Below are positions 6,715 to 13,124 of a DNA stretch of 14,928 bases, piece by piece. The stretch comes from Bacillota bacterium (lineage in GTDB: Bacteria > Bacillota > Tb-RUG-66). Positions within the stretch are counted from its first letter, which is position 1. Each line of letters starts with the position of its first letter. The stretch covers positions 1 to 14,928 of the forward strand of contig JAEEYS010000158.1 of assembly GCA_016288255.1 (NCBI GenBank), in the 5' to 3' direction. The notes beneath the pieces were generated by a model. It searched no databases and was not told the DNA's origin. It was given only the letters and a program-made list of their open reading frames with translations. Position numbers and translations under genes: made by a program.

Positions 6715-7644
6715 TTAGTCTGCAAACAAAGGTGTCGATAGATACCTGTCCCCCGTATCCGGCAGAAGAACAACGATATTTTTGCCTTTGTTTTCTTCTC
6801 GTTTCGCAAGCTGGATAGCTGCCCATGCTGCCGCGCCGGAGGAGATCCCTACCAAAATACCTTCTTTTTTCCCGATCAGTTTGCCGGTTTCAAACGCGTC
6901 TTCATTGGAAACCGCAATGATCTCATCATAAATATCGGTATTTAATGTTTCGGGAACAAATCCCGCACCAATGCCTTGAATTTTGTGACTTCCAGCAACT
7001 CCGGTAGATAAAACCGCAGAAGAAGCAGGTTCCACCGCTACAATTTTTATATTTGGATTTTTTGATTTTAAATATTCACCAACGCCTGTTATGGTCCCGC
7101 CGGTCCCAACACCGGCCACAAAAATATCCACTTTGCCGTCCGCATCTTCCCAGATTTCCGGTCCTGTGGTTTCTCTGTGCGCTTTCGGGTTTGCCGGATT
7201 GACAAACTGTCCCGGAATAAAACTATTTGGGATCTCCTGCGCCAATTCTTCCGCTTTTTGGATCGCGCCTTTCATTCCCTTTGCCCCTTCTGTCAGCACC
7301 AGATCGGCGCCGTACGCTTTCATCAATTGTCTGCGTTCTACGGACATGGTTTCCGGCATTACGATCACGATCGGATACCCTTTTGCCGCGGCAACAGCAG
7401 CAAGCCCGATCCCTGTATTCCCGGAAGTGGGTTCAATAATGGTCGCACCCGGTTTTAATTTCCCGGACTTTTCAGCATCTTCCACCATCGCTTTTGCGAT
7501 TCTGTCCTTTACCGATCCTGCCGGATTCAAATATTCCAATTTCGCGATCACTTTTGCATTTAAATTTTCTTTTTCCTCAATATGAACAAGTTCCAAAAGA
7601 GGCGTTTTGCCGATCAGCTGATCAGCTGAAGTATATATTGACAT
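6715..7644 (-). CDS. cysK: Cysteine synthase A (O-acetylserine sulfhydrylase)
   Basis: CysK makes L-cysteine from O-acetylserine and sulfide with PLP, in the cytoplasm. The 309-aa protein has the PLP lysine Lys46 in NPAGSVKDR, the substrate loop TSGNTG at 73-78, the phosphate-binding GTGGT at 180-184 and the cofactor-contact region GISSGA at 267-272. All are typical of CysK rather than CysM or cystathionine beta-synthase. I start it at the ATG at 7644 because AAGGAG lies 9 bases upstream (7654-7659). A longer in-frame reading to 7695 would overlap the leader ORF and lacks family similarity. It is first in an operon with the desulfurase, so the enzyme that makes cysteine and the one that consumes it are co-expressed. 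The start lies 20 bases after the stop of the leader ORF. Confidence 0.97.
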   Translation of the reverse strand: MSIYTSADQLIGKTPLLELVHIEEKENLNAKVIAKLEYLNPAGSVKDRIAKAMVEDAEKSGKLKPGATIIEPTSGNTGIGLAAVAAAKGYPIVIVMPETMSVERRQLMKAYGADLVLTEGAKGMKGAIQKAEELAQEIPNSFIPGQFVNPANPKAHRETTGPEIWEDADGKVDIFVAGVGTGGTITGVGEYLKSKNPNIKIVAVEPASSAVLSTGVAGSHKIQGIGAGFVPETLNTDIYDEIIAVSNEDAFETGKLIGKKEGILVGISSGAAAWAAIQLAKREENKGKNIVVLLPDTGDRYLSTPLFAD

Positions 7645-7664
7645 ACTTAGTTTCTCCTTCATCC

Positions 7665-7787
7665 CTATTTTAATTCTTTTTCCCCTGATTGACAAGTTTT
7701 ACTTCTGAGGTTCTCCTCTATGCAACATCGGTGCATACGCTCGTAAAAGCCGTTTCTTTTTAAGTATTTTTGACCTGCAAGATCCAT
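7665..7787 (-). CDS. 40-aa cysteine-containing leader ORF upstream of cysK
   Basis: This short ORF starts with ATG at 7785-7787, preceded six bases away by a perfect AGGAGG (7794-7799), the best ribosome site in the operon. It runs 40 codons to TAG at 7665-7667. The product begins [18 protein letters not shown], is basic and hydrophilic, and has three Cys: two tandem (residues 21-22, codons TGT TGC) and one at 32 (TGT). I recognise no family. It lies wholly in the transcribed leader, after the promoter and operator, and its stop is 20 bases before the cysK start. A leader peptide whose translation reports cysteinyl-tRNA, or a translational coupler, would fit (inference); an ordinary small protein is possible. 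An inverted repeat covers the Cys codons. Confidence 0.7.
   Translation of the reverse strand: MDLAGQKYLKRNGFYERMHRCCIEENLRSKTCQSGEKELK
7719..7737 (-). repeat. Inverted repeat over the tandem Cys codons of the leader ORF
   Basis: TATGCA and TGCATA (7732-7737 and 7719-7724) can form a 6-bp stem with a 7-base loop. On the - strand the loop ends with the first Cys codon (TGT) and the second Cys codon (TGC) opens the 3' arm, so a ribosome stalled there would disrupt it. A 4-bp GAGG/CCTC hairpin (7707-7718) follows. There is no T tract, so this is not a terminator by itself. Confidence 0.5.
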
Positions 7788-7804
7788 ATCAATCCTCCTG
7801 CTGC

Positions 7805-7833
7805 AAAATCAAATCAGAACCTTTTTTGATTTT
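7805..7833 (-). repeat. A/T-rich inverted repeat in the operon leader
   Basis: AAAATCAAA (7805-7813) and TTTGATTTT (7825-7833) form a perfect 9-bp stem with an 11-base loop. It lies between the operator and the ribosome site of the leader ORF. It is weak because it is A/T-rich; it could shape access to that ribosome site. Confidence 0.45.
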
Positions 7834-7839
7834 CGTCTG

Positions 7840-7868
7840 TATTAACCTACCTACCCACTAGGTTGATA
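7840..7868. promoter_or_regulatory. Candidate operator of the isc operon
   Basis: The palindrome TAT-n-AACCTA-(9 bases)-TAGGTT-n-ATA spans 7840-7868 and overlaps the predicted transcription start (about 7864), a classical repressor position. Rrf2-family dimers bind long interrupted palindromes of this kind, and the only regulator gene in the operon is the Rrf2 gene at 2387-2815. Assignment to that protein is inference. Confidence 0.65.
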
Positions 7869-7870
7869 TT

Positions 7871-7899
7871 ATAATAACACGAGCAGCACCTTTTGTCAA
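7871..7899 (-). promoter_or_regulatory. Promoter of the cysK-nifS-iscU-hydE-mnmA-rrf2 operon
   Basis: On the - strand the -35 box is a perfect TTGACA (7894-7899). With a 17-base spacer the -10 box is TATTAT (7871-7876); an overlapping TATAAT (7868-7873) has a 20-base spacer. A/T-rich sequence lies just upstream of the -35 box. The 5' leader to cysK would be about 220 bases. Confidence 0.8.
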
Positions 7900-7907
7900 C
7901 AAAAAAT

Positions 7908-7922
7908 CTATACTTTCTATAG
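7908..7922. promoter_or_regulatory. CTATA-N5-TATAG dyad upstream of the -35 box
   Basis: The dyad is centred about 50 bases before the predicted transcription start, where activators commonly bind. It contains a T-N11-A core as in LysR-type regulator sites, which often control cysteine genes. The arms are only 5 bp, so this could be chance. Confidence 0.3.
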
Positions 7923-8075
7923 TCTTTTTATCGCTTTGTTCCTAAATGATATTTTCCCTTTTTGTCTGTCCCCGAAAGACTTCCTTTTTGACTGTTTTCT
8001 CTCTTTTCTGTTGTACCGTTCCCCGCTGGACAGGCCATCACAAGTTTGCTCCGCAAAACAAAAAAACATCCATTT
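7923..8075. other. Intergenic stretch with no identified feature
   Basis: These bases lie between the isc promoter region and the terminator of the sigma/anti-sigma operon. The stretch is T-rich on the + strand. A 61-codon + strand reading frame spans 7936-8121 but runs through that terminator and has no ribosome site. I see no RNA gene or repeat. Confidence 0.6.
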
Positions 8076-8107
8076 AAAAAGCCGCTTTCCATACAGAAAG
8101 CGGCTTT
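8076..8107 (-). terminator. Terminator of the sigma/anti-sigma operon
   Basis: A perfect 12-bp stem, AAAGCCGCTTTC (8078-8089) with GAAAGCGGCTTT (8096-8107), has a 6-base loop. On the - strand five T follow (A at 8076-8080). It begins 29 bases after the anti-sigma stop codon. Confidence 0.88.
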
Positions 8108-8136
8108 GCCATCTCCCTTGATTTTATTTTCTTTTT

Positions 8137-9114
8137 TTAAAAAGGGCTGTTCAACCCTGCTTTTTCTATCAGCTCCTGCAGAAGACTGACATCTTTTCCG
8201 CAGTCTTTGATAGGGTGCCCTGCAAAGGCCGACGCTTCCTCTGCCGTTACTGTAAGCGTGCGCACCGTTCCTTCCACCTGATATTCATAGATCACTTCGT
8301 CCAGGTTGTCGATCACAGACAGCATCACATAGGCAAAAGACCGCATCGCTTTTTCTTTGGCGCTCCCCATTCCCGATGAGATCCTTTGTTCCAAAACGAT
8401 CTTCCATCCGTAAGGCTGCTGACCGGTCAGCAGTTCATTGCTGTAGGAGCCCAGCACCTCACTGATCCGAAGCGCCTGTGCCGTTTGATTGTTTGCCGGC
8501 ATATCTCCCATATATTCATGTCCGGTTTGATACACCTCTGACGTGATTTTTGAAATATTCTTTCCTTTGTCCCACAAAATACGATCATTCAACCGCACCT
8601 GCACAATATCTTCTTGTGCCGCATATTCGGAAGAAAACTCCCCTTTGTGAAACGGGCTTGCCAAAACCGCTTTTGTTGTTCCCGTTACCACGCCATCTTT
8701 TTCTTCATACCGAATGGTCGAAACACCGTGCACACTGTCCATGACCGTTCCGTTCAAAGTCATATAACGGTTATCCACCTTGACGTCACAGGTGATCCAG
8801 TCCCCATACAGGTAATCTCCCACAATATATAATCGGGTAAACAATACGCCGCCAATGATGAGAAGCGCGGCAAGCAGACTGCCTGCGATCACTTTCAGGT
8901 TCTTTTTTCTGTTTTTCTTTAAAAAATCGATCTCTTTTTGATCCTTTTCACTGATCGGCGCCGCTTCCGCATGCTTCATGTTTTCCATTGCCTGTTTGCA
9001 GTCCGCGCAGCCATCCATATGTTCTTCCACCAGCTGATTCGTCGTCTGACTGGTCAATCCGTCAATATAAGACGGCAATAAATCCAAAATCGTATCACAA
9101 GGTATTTTATTCAT
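8137..9114 (-). CDS. Zinc-type transmembrane anti-sigma factor
   Basis: The 325-aa protein has an N-terminal anti-sigma zinc-finger domain: Cys6, then His32-x3-Cys36-x2-Cys39 (EEHMDGCADC), in the common Clostridial form that opens with a CDTILDLLPSYIDG-like helix. One transmembrane helix follows at about 75-97. The remaining 228 residues or so should be outside the membrane; I do not recognise a domain in them, and they presumably carry the sensing role. The gene overlaps the sigma gene by eight bases (9107-9114), which implies coupled translation and balanced amounts. By family knowledge it holds the adjacent ECF sigma factor inactive until an envelope signal or redox change at the zinc site frees it. 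The signal is not visible from sequence. Confidence 0.88.
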   Translation of the reverse strand: MNKIPCDTILDLLPSYIDGLTSQTTNQLVEEHMDGCADCKQAMENMKHAEAAPISEKDQKEIDFLKKNRKKNLKVIAGSLLAALLIIGGVLFTRLYIVGDYLYGDWITCDVKVDNRYMTLNGTVMDSVHGVSTIRYEEKDGVVTGTTKAVLASPFHKGEFSSEYAAQEDIVQVRLNDRILWDKGKNISKITSEVYQTGHEYMGDMPANNQTAQALRISEVLGSYSNELLTGQQPYGWKIVLEQRISSGMGSAKEKAMRSFAYVMLSVIDNLDEVIYEYQVEGTVRTLTVTAEEASAFAGHPIKDCGKDVSLLQELIEKAGLNSPF

Positions 9115-9586
9115 CCTGATCCATATCCTTTCTTAATTTTTCTTTTCCTCGATAGAAAGTAACCCGTGCCCAGTTTTCCGTTTTTCCAAAAATGTCTCCG
9201 ATCTCACGGAATGATAAAGTGCCAAAGATCCGAAGATACAAGATCTCGCGGAACGGTTCCGGACACAGATGCAGTCTTTTTAAAAGGTCCACTCGGCTTA
9301 TGGATTCCAACGCGTCTTTTTCCGCGGATTCCGTTAAAACATCCTGCTCATTGATCTCTTCCAGCGCGGGATGCTTGCGACGATAGGACCAAAGCTGTCT
9401 TTTCGCGATAGCGCAGAGCCAAGTGGAGATCGAAGAGCTGCCATCAAAACGGTCAATGCTTCGGATCGCTTGATAAAAAGTCTCTTGGGTCAATTCTTCC
9501 GCCAAAGCGCTGTCGTGAGTCATAGATAGCAGATATTGATAGACTGTTCTGGCATATTTTTGATAGATCTCTTCCATCTGCTGCAC
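9107..9586 (-). CDS. ECF (sigma-70 family, group IV) RNA polymerase sigma factor
   Basis: This is a 159-aa two-domain sigma factor. Region 2 covers about residues 8-75, with AEELTQETFYQAIRSIDRF and the STWLCAIAKRQLWSYRRK segment that recognises the -10 element. Region 4 covers about 105-155, with LRIFGTLSFREIGDIFGKTENWARVTFYRGKEKL as the helix-turn-helix for the -35 box. The start is GTG at 9584-9586, with a perfect AGGAGG seven bases upstream (9594-9599); the internal ATG at residue 4 is less well placed. It is first in a two-gene operon with its anti-sigma factor. Such pairs are normally self-regulated, and a candidate promoter lies at 9617-9645. Target genes are unknown. Confidence 0.93.
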   Translation of the reverse strand: MQQMEEIYQKYARTVYQYLLSMTHDSALAEELTQETFYQAIRSIDRFDGSSSISTWLCAIAKRQLWSYRRKHPALEEINEQDVLTESAEKDALESISRVDLLKRLHLCPEPFREILYLRIFGTLSFREIGDIFGKTENWARVTFYRGKEKLRKDMDQDE

Positions 9587-9616
9587 TTTTTATCCTCCTT
9601 TTCCCTTTCTATCTTG

Positions 9617-9645
9617 TTAATGCAAATTTTTCTCGTTTCGTTACA
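9617..9645 (-). promoter_or_regulatory. Candidate ECF-type promoter for the sigma operon
   Basis: On the - strand, TGTAAC (9640-9645) resembles the AAC-containing -35 box of many ECF promoters. It is followed after 17 bases by CATTAA (9617-9622). The -10 part does not match the usual CGTC/CGTA core, so the call is tentative. Confidence 0.35.
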
Positions 9646-9661
9646 AGGATTTCAAAATTTT

Positions 9662-10297
9662 TTATTTTTCTCTTTCCGTGATTTTGACATGGACCAAATC
9701 GCCCGGTCCTTTACCAATGGCGGACCGGATTTTTTTGTTTATCCCGATGATGTAGCAGGTACGACCCGTTTCATCTTTGACTCCCATATTGACAATGCTC
9801 CCGTCATACGCTGCGCTGTCGAACACCGCATGGACTTTGACTCTGCCTTTTCCAAAAACAGACCGAATGTCATAGGGAAAGATCACATAAGCCGCGTCCT
9901 GATCCGGCACTTTTTGTATCACCGCGTCAAACTGATATTCTCTTTTTTCATCTTTCTGTGCTTCCGCTCTTTCTTTTTTTACCGCTGTCTTCTTTTTTCC
10001 CGCCGGAAGCTCCTTTACCATCGCTTCCACTAAGGATCTTAAAAAAGCGCTGTCCTCCACCCTGTCCACCAAAAGCATTTCTTTTGCTCCTTCATAGGGC
10101 AGTTCATAAGCCGCGTCCGGCATCATGGAAACTGCGGATCCGGTGGGTTTGACCAAAAAACGGTCGTCATAGATCCCGCCGATCACCTTGCCTTGACAGT
10201 ATAAAATATACTCTCCCAGCATTTTTCTATAAGTAATATCCTCCGTTTCGGATAACTGTTCCAAAATAAACTCCAAATATTCTTTGCTGGACGCCAT
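9662..10297 (-). CDS. TfoX N-terminal domain fused to a DUF1905 domain
   Basis: The 211-aa protein has two recognisable parts. Residues 1 to about 98 match the TfoX N-terminal fold (YRKMLGEYILYCQGKVIGGIYDDRFLVKPT is diagnostic), found in competence-related TfoX but also in many small stand-alone proteins. A Lys/Glu-rich linker spans about 99-120. Residues 122-208 match DUF1905, a small beta-barrel (FPYDIRSVFGKGRVKVHAVFD, then GINKKIRSAIGKGPGD). The lack of a TfoX C-terminal domain argues against a true competence regulator. Molecular function is unknown. The start ATG has AAGGAG upstream. It has its own extended -10 promoter and ends 16 bases before the candidate sigma promoter, with no clear terminator of its own, so read-through into the sigma operon is possible. 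Confidence 0.85.
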   Translation of the reverse strand: MASSKEYLEFILEQLSETEDITYRKMLGEYILYCQGKVIGGIYDDRFLVKPTGSAVSMMPDAAYELPYEGAKEMLLVDRVEDSAFLRSLVEAMVKELPAGKKKTAVKKERAEAQKDEKREYQFDAVIQKVPDQDAAYVIFPYDIRSVFGKGRVKVHAVFDSAAYDGSIVNMGVKDETGRTCYIIGINKKIRSAIGKGPGDLVHVKITEREK

Positions 10298-10336
10298 CTT
10301 CTTCCTTCTCCTTTTCCTGATTTACATATCTATTTC

Positions 10337-10345
10337 ATTATACCA
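10337..10345 (-). promoter_or_regulatory. Extended -10 promoter of the TfoX_N-DUF1905 gene
   Basis: On the - strand TGG-TATAAT (10337-10345) is a perfect -10 box with the TGn extension. No good -35 box lies 17 bases upstream, which the extension can compensate for. It is about 40 bases before the gene start. Confidence 0.6.
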
Positions 10346-10383
10346 AATAACTGTCAGATAAAAAGAAATGTCCTTCCTTTTTT

Positions 10384-10426
10384 ATAAAAAAATAAGAAGA
10401 GCTTTCTCTTCGCTCTTCTTATTTTT
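10384..10426 (-). terminator. Terminator of the redox gene cluster
   Basis: A 15-bp stem pairs 10388-10402 with 10412-10426 (core AATAAGAAGAGC / GCTCTTCTTATT) around a 9-base loop, flanked by A/T runs on both sides. It lies 25 bases after the flavodoxin stop codon. Both strands carry T tracts, so it could act in either direction. Confidence 0.9.
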
Positions 10427-10451
10427 CTTTGTTGTCTCTTTTTTTACCTAT

Positions 10452-10934
10452 TTATGCATCGATACTATCTACCCATGCTTTCAATTCTTCTACGGTAGAT
10501 TTTCTGTTCAGCACTTTGCCTTCTTTCATCACGGTATCTTCCGCCACACTGCCTTTCAATCCTTTCACCGTATCCCCGAATCCGCTTCCGCCTGAGGTCG
10601 CGAACAGGATAACCGTCTTTCCGCTGAAATCATACGCTTCCAAAAAAGTGTTGATAATGGTAGGCGCTACATACCACCAAATGGGGAATCCCACAAAAAT
10701 CACGTCATATTCTTCCACTTTTGCGTCTTTGTCTGCCAGCGCCGGGCGGGAAGATTTGTTTTTCATTTCTTTTGTACTTCTGGAAAAAGGATTCATCCAG
10801 TTGAGATCCGCTTTTTGATAAGGCACTTCCGGTTTGATCTCATAAAGATCCGCCCCTGCCGCTTCCGCTAATTTTTTTGCGGCTCCTGCCGTCACACCGC
10901 TTGCGCTGAAATAAGCAACTAATTTTTTACTCAT
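10452..10934 (-). CDS. Flavodoxin (Flavodoxin_4 type)
   Basis: This 160-aa FMN-binding electron carrier is of the type often annotated as a flavodoxin-like or NAD(P)H-dependent protein. The phosphate loop is YFSASGVTAGAA at about 8-19. VGFPIWWYVAP (81-91) supplies the aromatic residues that usually stack on the flavin, and FATSGGSGFG at 111-120 is the third flavin contact. The length matches the family. A ribosome site GAAGGAG precedes the ATG by about 9 bases. It is the last gene of the redox cluster, 35 bases after the lipoprotein gene, and is followed by a strong terminator. It could serve as redox partner to the upstream flavoprotein or alcohol dehydrogenase (inference). Confidence 0.92.
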   Translation of the reverse strand: MSKKLVAYFSASGVTAGAAKKLAEAAGADLYEIKPEVPYQKADLNWMNPFSRSTKEMKNKSSRPALADKDAKVEEYDVIFVGFPIWWYVAPTIINTFLEAYDFSGKTVILFATSGGSGFGDTVKGLKGSVAEDTVMKEGKVLNRKSTVEELKAWVDSIDA

Positions 10935-10969
10935 ATTATTTTCTCCTTCTCAAATTGATTCTTTTTTCT

Positions 10970-11875
10970 TTAAACTTCTGCTTCAACAGGCCCTCTTCCT
11001 TTGGCATTCATCAGAAAAGTTCCGTTTTGATAAAAGAACGGGCCTTCTTCTGTTCCATCACCAAAGTATTCCGGCCTTTCGCATAACAGATCCATCAATT
11101 CTTCCACATTTTTTACCTTGGATACCTGATAAGGTTGTTCGAATGCAATTTTTTCCACAAACAACAGATACTCTCCGCAATCGATCAGCACGCCCGTATG
11201 TCCCACAAACACCACATCATCGAAAGGATCATGTATGACCACGCTGAACAAGGATACCTTTTCACTCTCGATACGGCAAGCTGCTTTGTCCCATTCCTCC
11301 GAAAACGCATTTTGGATCTCATCCGGCGTCTTCTCCTTCACGTCGATCTCTCCAAACAAGTTTTGGAACAGCGCTTCTTTTTCTTTTATCCTTTCATATT
11401 TTTCCGCATTTTCAACGGCATCCAAATCAAACATCAAATAGGTTCCCTCATAAACCGGATCAATTTTTTCTCTTTGGATCCGGTCAGAGAGCAGTAAAAA
11501 AGCAGTGATACGGCAGTTGGAATCATATTCGCCGCGGTCATAGGCCTCTTGCCAAGCCAAAGAACACGCGCTTTGATCCGGGCGCAGTTTGGCTTTTGCC
11601 GTCCAGTCTCCCGCAAGATTCGCTTTTTCTCCTACCAACGCGGCATAATCCTTTACCCATTCGGAAAAGATGTCCACATTAGACAATTGATTTTCCTTTA
11701 AAATAGCTGTGACTTCCTCCAATACGGCATCGGAAGCCAGATTGCTGACCATGACAGAATCTGTTTTGGTTGTTTCCTGCACTATCTTTTCCGTATTCTG
11801 CTTTACGGGACCGCATCCCGACAGCAAACCCCCTATCAGAAAAAACACCAAGACCCATTTACTAGATCGCTTCAT
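10970..11875 (-). CDS. Lipoprotein, DUF4300-like
   Basis: The 301-aa protein has a lipoprotein signal peptide: a basic start, a hydrophobic stretch, and the lipobox LSGC with Cys21 as the acylated residue. It should be anchored on the outer face of the membrane. The mature part begins its conserved region near VSNLASD at about 43. It contains a paired stretch GHTGVLIDCGEYLLFVEKIAFEQPYQ followed by NVEELMDLL, which I associate with DUF4300 lipoproteins of Clostridia and streptococci; that assignment is from memory and moderate. No function is established. It starts only 17 bases after the alcohol dehydrogenase stop codon, with AAAAGGAAA as a weak ribosome site, so it is co-transcribed with cytoplasmic redox enzymes, an odd pairing. 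Confidence 0.75.
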   Translation of the reverse strand: MKRSSKWVLVFFLIGGLLSGCGPVKQNTEKIVQETTKTDSVMVSNLASDAVLEEVTAILKENQLSNVDIFSEWVKDYAALVGEKANLAGDWTAKAKLRPDQSACSLAWQEAYDRGEYDSNCRITAFLLLSDRIQREKIDPVYEGTYLMFDLDAVENAEKYERIKEKEALFQNLFGEIDVKEKTPDEIQNAFSEEWDKAACRIESEKVSLFSVVIHDPFDDVVFVGHTGVLIDCGEYLLFVEKIAFEQPYQVSKVKNVEELMDLLCERPEYFGDGTEEGPFFYQNGTFLMNAKGRGPVEAEV

Positions 11876-11892
11876 TGTTTTTATTTCCTTTT

Positions 11893-13068
11893 TTATCGAT
11901 AAGATCTTTCATAGATCCCGGCGATCTCTTCATCTGTTGTTTCCGCCGGGTCGCAGGCAAACAATCCGCCCATCGTTGCTCTGGCATTTTTTGCGAGCGT
12001 CATGCATTCTTCTTTCTTGATACCGTAATCAGACATTTTTAGATTCGCTACACCGCAGTCTTCCTGCAGTTTTACCAAAGCTGTCAGAAAATCTTCCGGT
12101 TTTTCCGCGTCTGTTTTCCCAAGAAATCTTGCCATATCCACAAAGCGGTCATCACAGACATGTTTATCGATCCAGAATTTAAAATATTCTTTTGAGATCA
12201 TGATAAGGCCCGCTCCATGAGGCAATTTCGGATGATAAGCGCTCATGGCATGTTCCATGGAATGCTCGCTGGTGCACGCTGCCGCTACCATAGAATAACC
12301 GGATAACGTATTCGCAAAGGCGACCGCTTCTCTTGCTTCCATATCATTGCCGTCTTTCACGGCTCGCGCAAGATATTTCCCGATATTTTCGATCGCCGTT
12401 CTTTCTACCATGTCGCTCATCAGATTGTGCACATTGGCTATATAGCCTTCCACAGAATGGAACAAAGCGTCAAATCCCTGATATGCCGTATATTCTTTCG
12501 AAACGGTCTTCATCAGTTCCGGATCGACGATGGCAAAAGCGGCAAACATGGAATCCGCGCCGCCTACGCCGATCTTTTCATAAGTGGCCAGGTTCGTGAT
12601 GACCCCTGCCTGGTCCACTTCCGAACCGGTTCCTGCCGTAGTGGTGATGGCCACCCACGGAAGAGGTTCCTGATCCAATTCTTTGCCTTTTCCCGTTTCT
12701 CCGAAAGCATAATCCCAAAGATCCTCAGAAGGCTGCGGCGCCAGCATAGCGATCACCTTTGCCGCGTCCATTACAGAACCGCCTCCCAAAGCGATCACAA
12801 AATCACATTCATTTTCTCTGACTGTTTTTGCGCCTTTTTCCACCATCTCTTTTTGCGGATTAGGAGCGATCTGATTGAATACCACATATTTGCATCCCGC
12901 TTTTTCCAATTCACTTTTTGTCTTTGCAAGCGCACCGTTTTTCAAGCTGGATACCCCGTTGGAAACAGCGATCAACGCTTTTTTCCCCGGTAAATTTTGC
13001 TCATGCAGCTGCCCTAACGCTCCTGCGCCAAAAATCACTCTTGTCGGATCATAAAAGTTATAAATCAT
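11893..13068 (-). CDS. Iron-containing alcohol dehydrogenase
   Basis: This is a 391-aa group III (Fe-dependent) alcohol dehydrogenase, using NAD(P)H. The dinucleotide-binding loop is GGGSVMD at 95-101, followed by the TTAGTGSEV stretch at 143-151. Metal ligands are Asp200 and His204 (FDALFHS), His269 (within HSMEH) and His284 (LPHG). The range of alcohols or aldehydes cannot be read from sequence; the family includes butanol and 1,2-propanediol dehydrogenases and methylglyoxal or aldehyde reductases. The ATG has AAAGGAG about 8 bases upstream. It lies 56 bases after the iron-sulfur flavoprotein gene and 17 before the lipoprotein gene, in the middle of the redox cluster. Confidence 0.95.
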   Translation of the reverse strand: MIYNFYDPTRVIFGAGALGQLHEQNLPGKKALIAVSNGVSSLKNGALAKTKSELEKAGCKYVVFNQIAPNPQKEMVEKGAKTVRENECDFVIALGGGSVMDAAKVIAMLAPQPSEDLWDYAFGETGKGKELDQEPLPWVAITTTAGTGSEVDQAGVITNLATYEKIGVGGADSMFAAFAIVDPELMKTVSKEYTAYQGFDALFHSVEGYIANVHNLMSDMVERTAIENIGKYLARAVKDGNDMEAREAVAFANTLSGYSMVAAACTSEHSMEHAMSAYHPKLPHGAGLIMISKEYFKFWIDKHVCDDRFVDMARFLGKTDAEKPEDFLTALVKLQEDCGVANLKMSDYGIKKEECMTLAKNARATMGGLFACDPAETTDEEIAGIYERSYR

Positions 13069-13124
13069 ACTCTTTCTCCTTTTTCGTATCCTCTTTTCTG
13101 TATTCTGTTTTATCTCCAGCTATG

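Noticed and set aside
7091..7585. 164-aa + strand frame
   Set aside because: It is antisense to cysK and is explained by the codon pattern of that gene.
6715..7695. Longer cysK start at 7695
   Set aside because: The extension overlaps the leader ORF, has no ribosome site and does not resemble CysK N termini; the ATG at 7644 has AAGGAG.
7645..7864. T-box or SAM riboswitch in the cysK leader
   Set aside because: I looked for a T-box core and a terminator/antiterminator pair and for SAM-riboswitch-like junction sequence and saw neither; a covariance-model scan would settle it.
7936..8121. 61-aa + strand frame in the intergenic region
   Set aside because: It has no ribosome site, is Phe/Leu-rich from T-rich DNA, and crosses the sigma operon terminator.
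9662..10297. True competence regulator TfoX/Sxy
   Set aside because: Only the N-terminal domain is present, joined to DUF1905; the TfoX C-terminal domain is missing.
12427..12993. 188-aa + strand frame
   Set aside because: It is antisense to the iron-containing alcohol dehydrogenase, whose motifs are intact.
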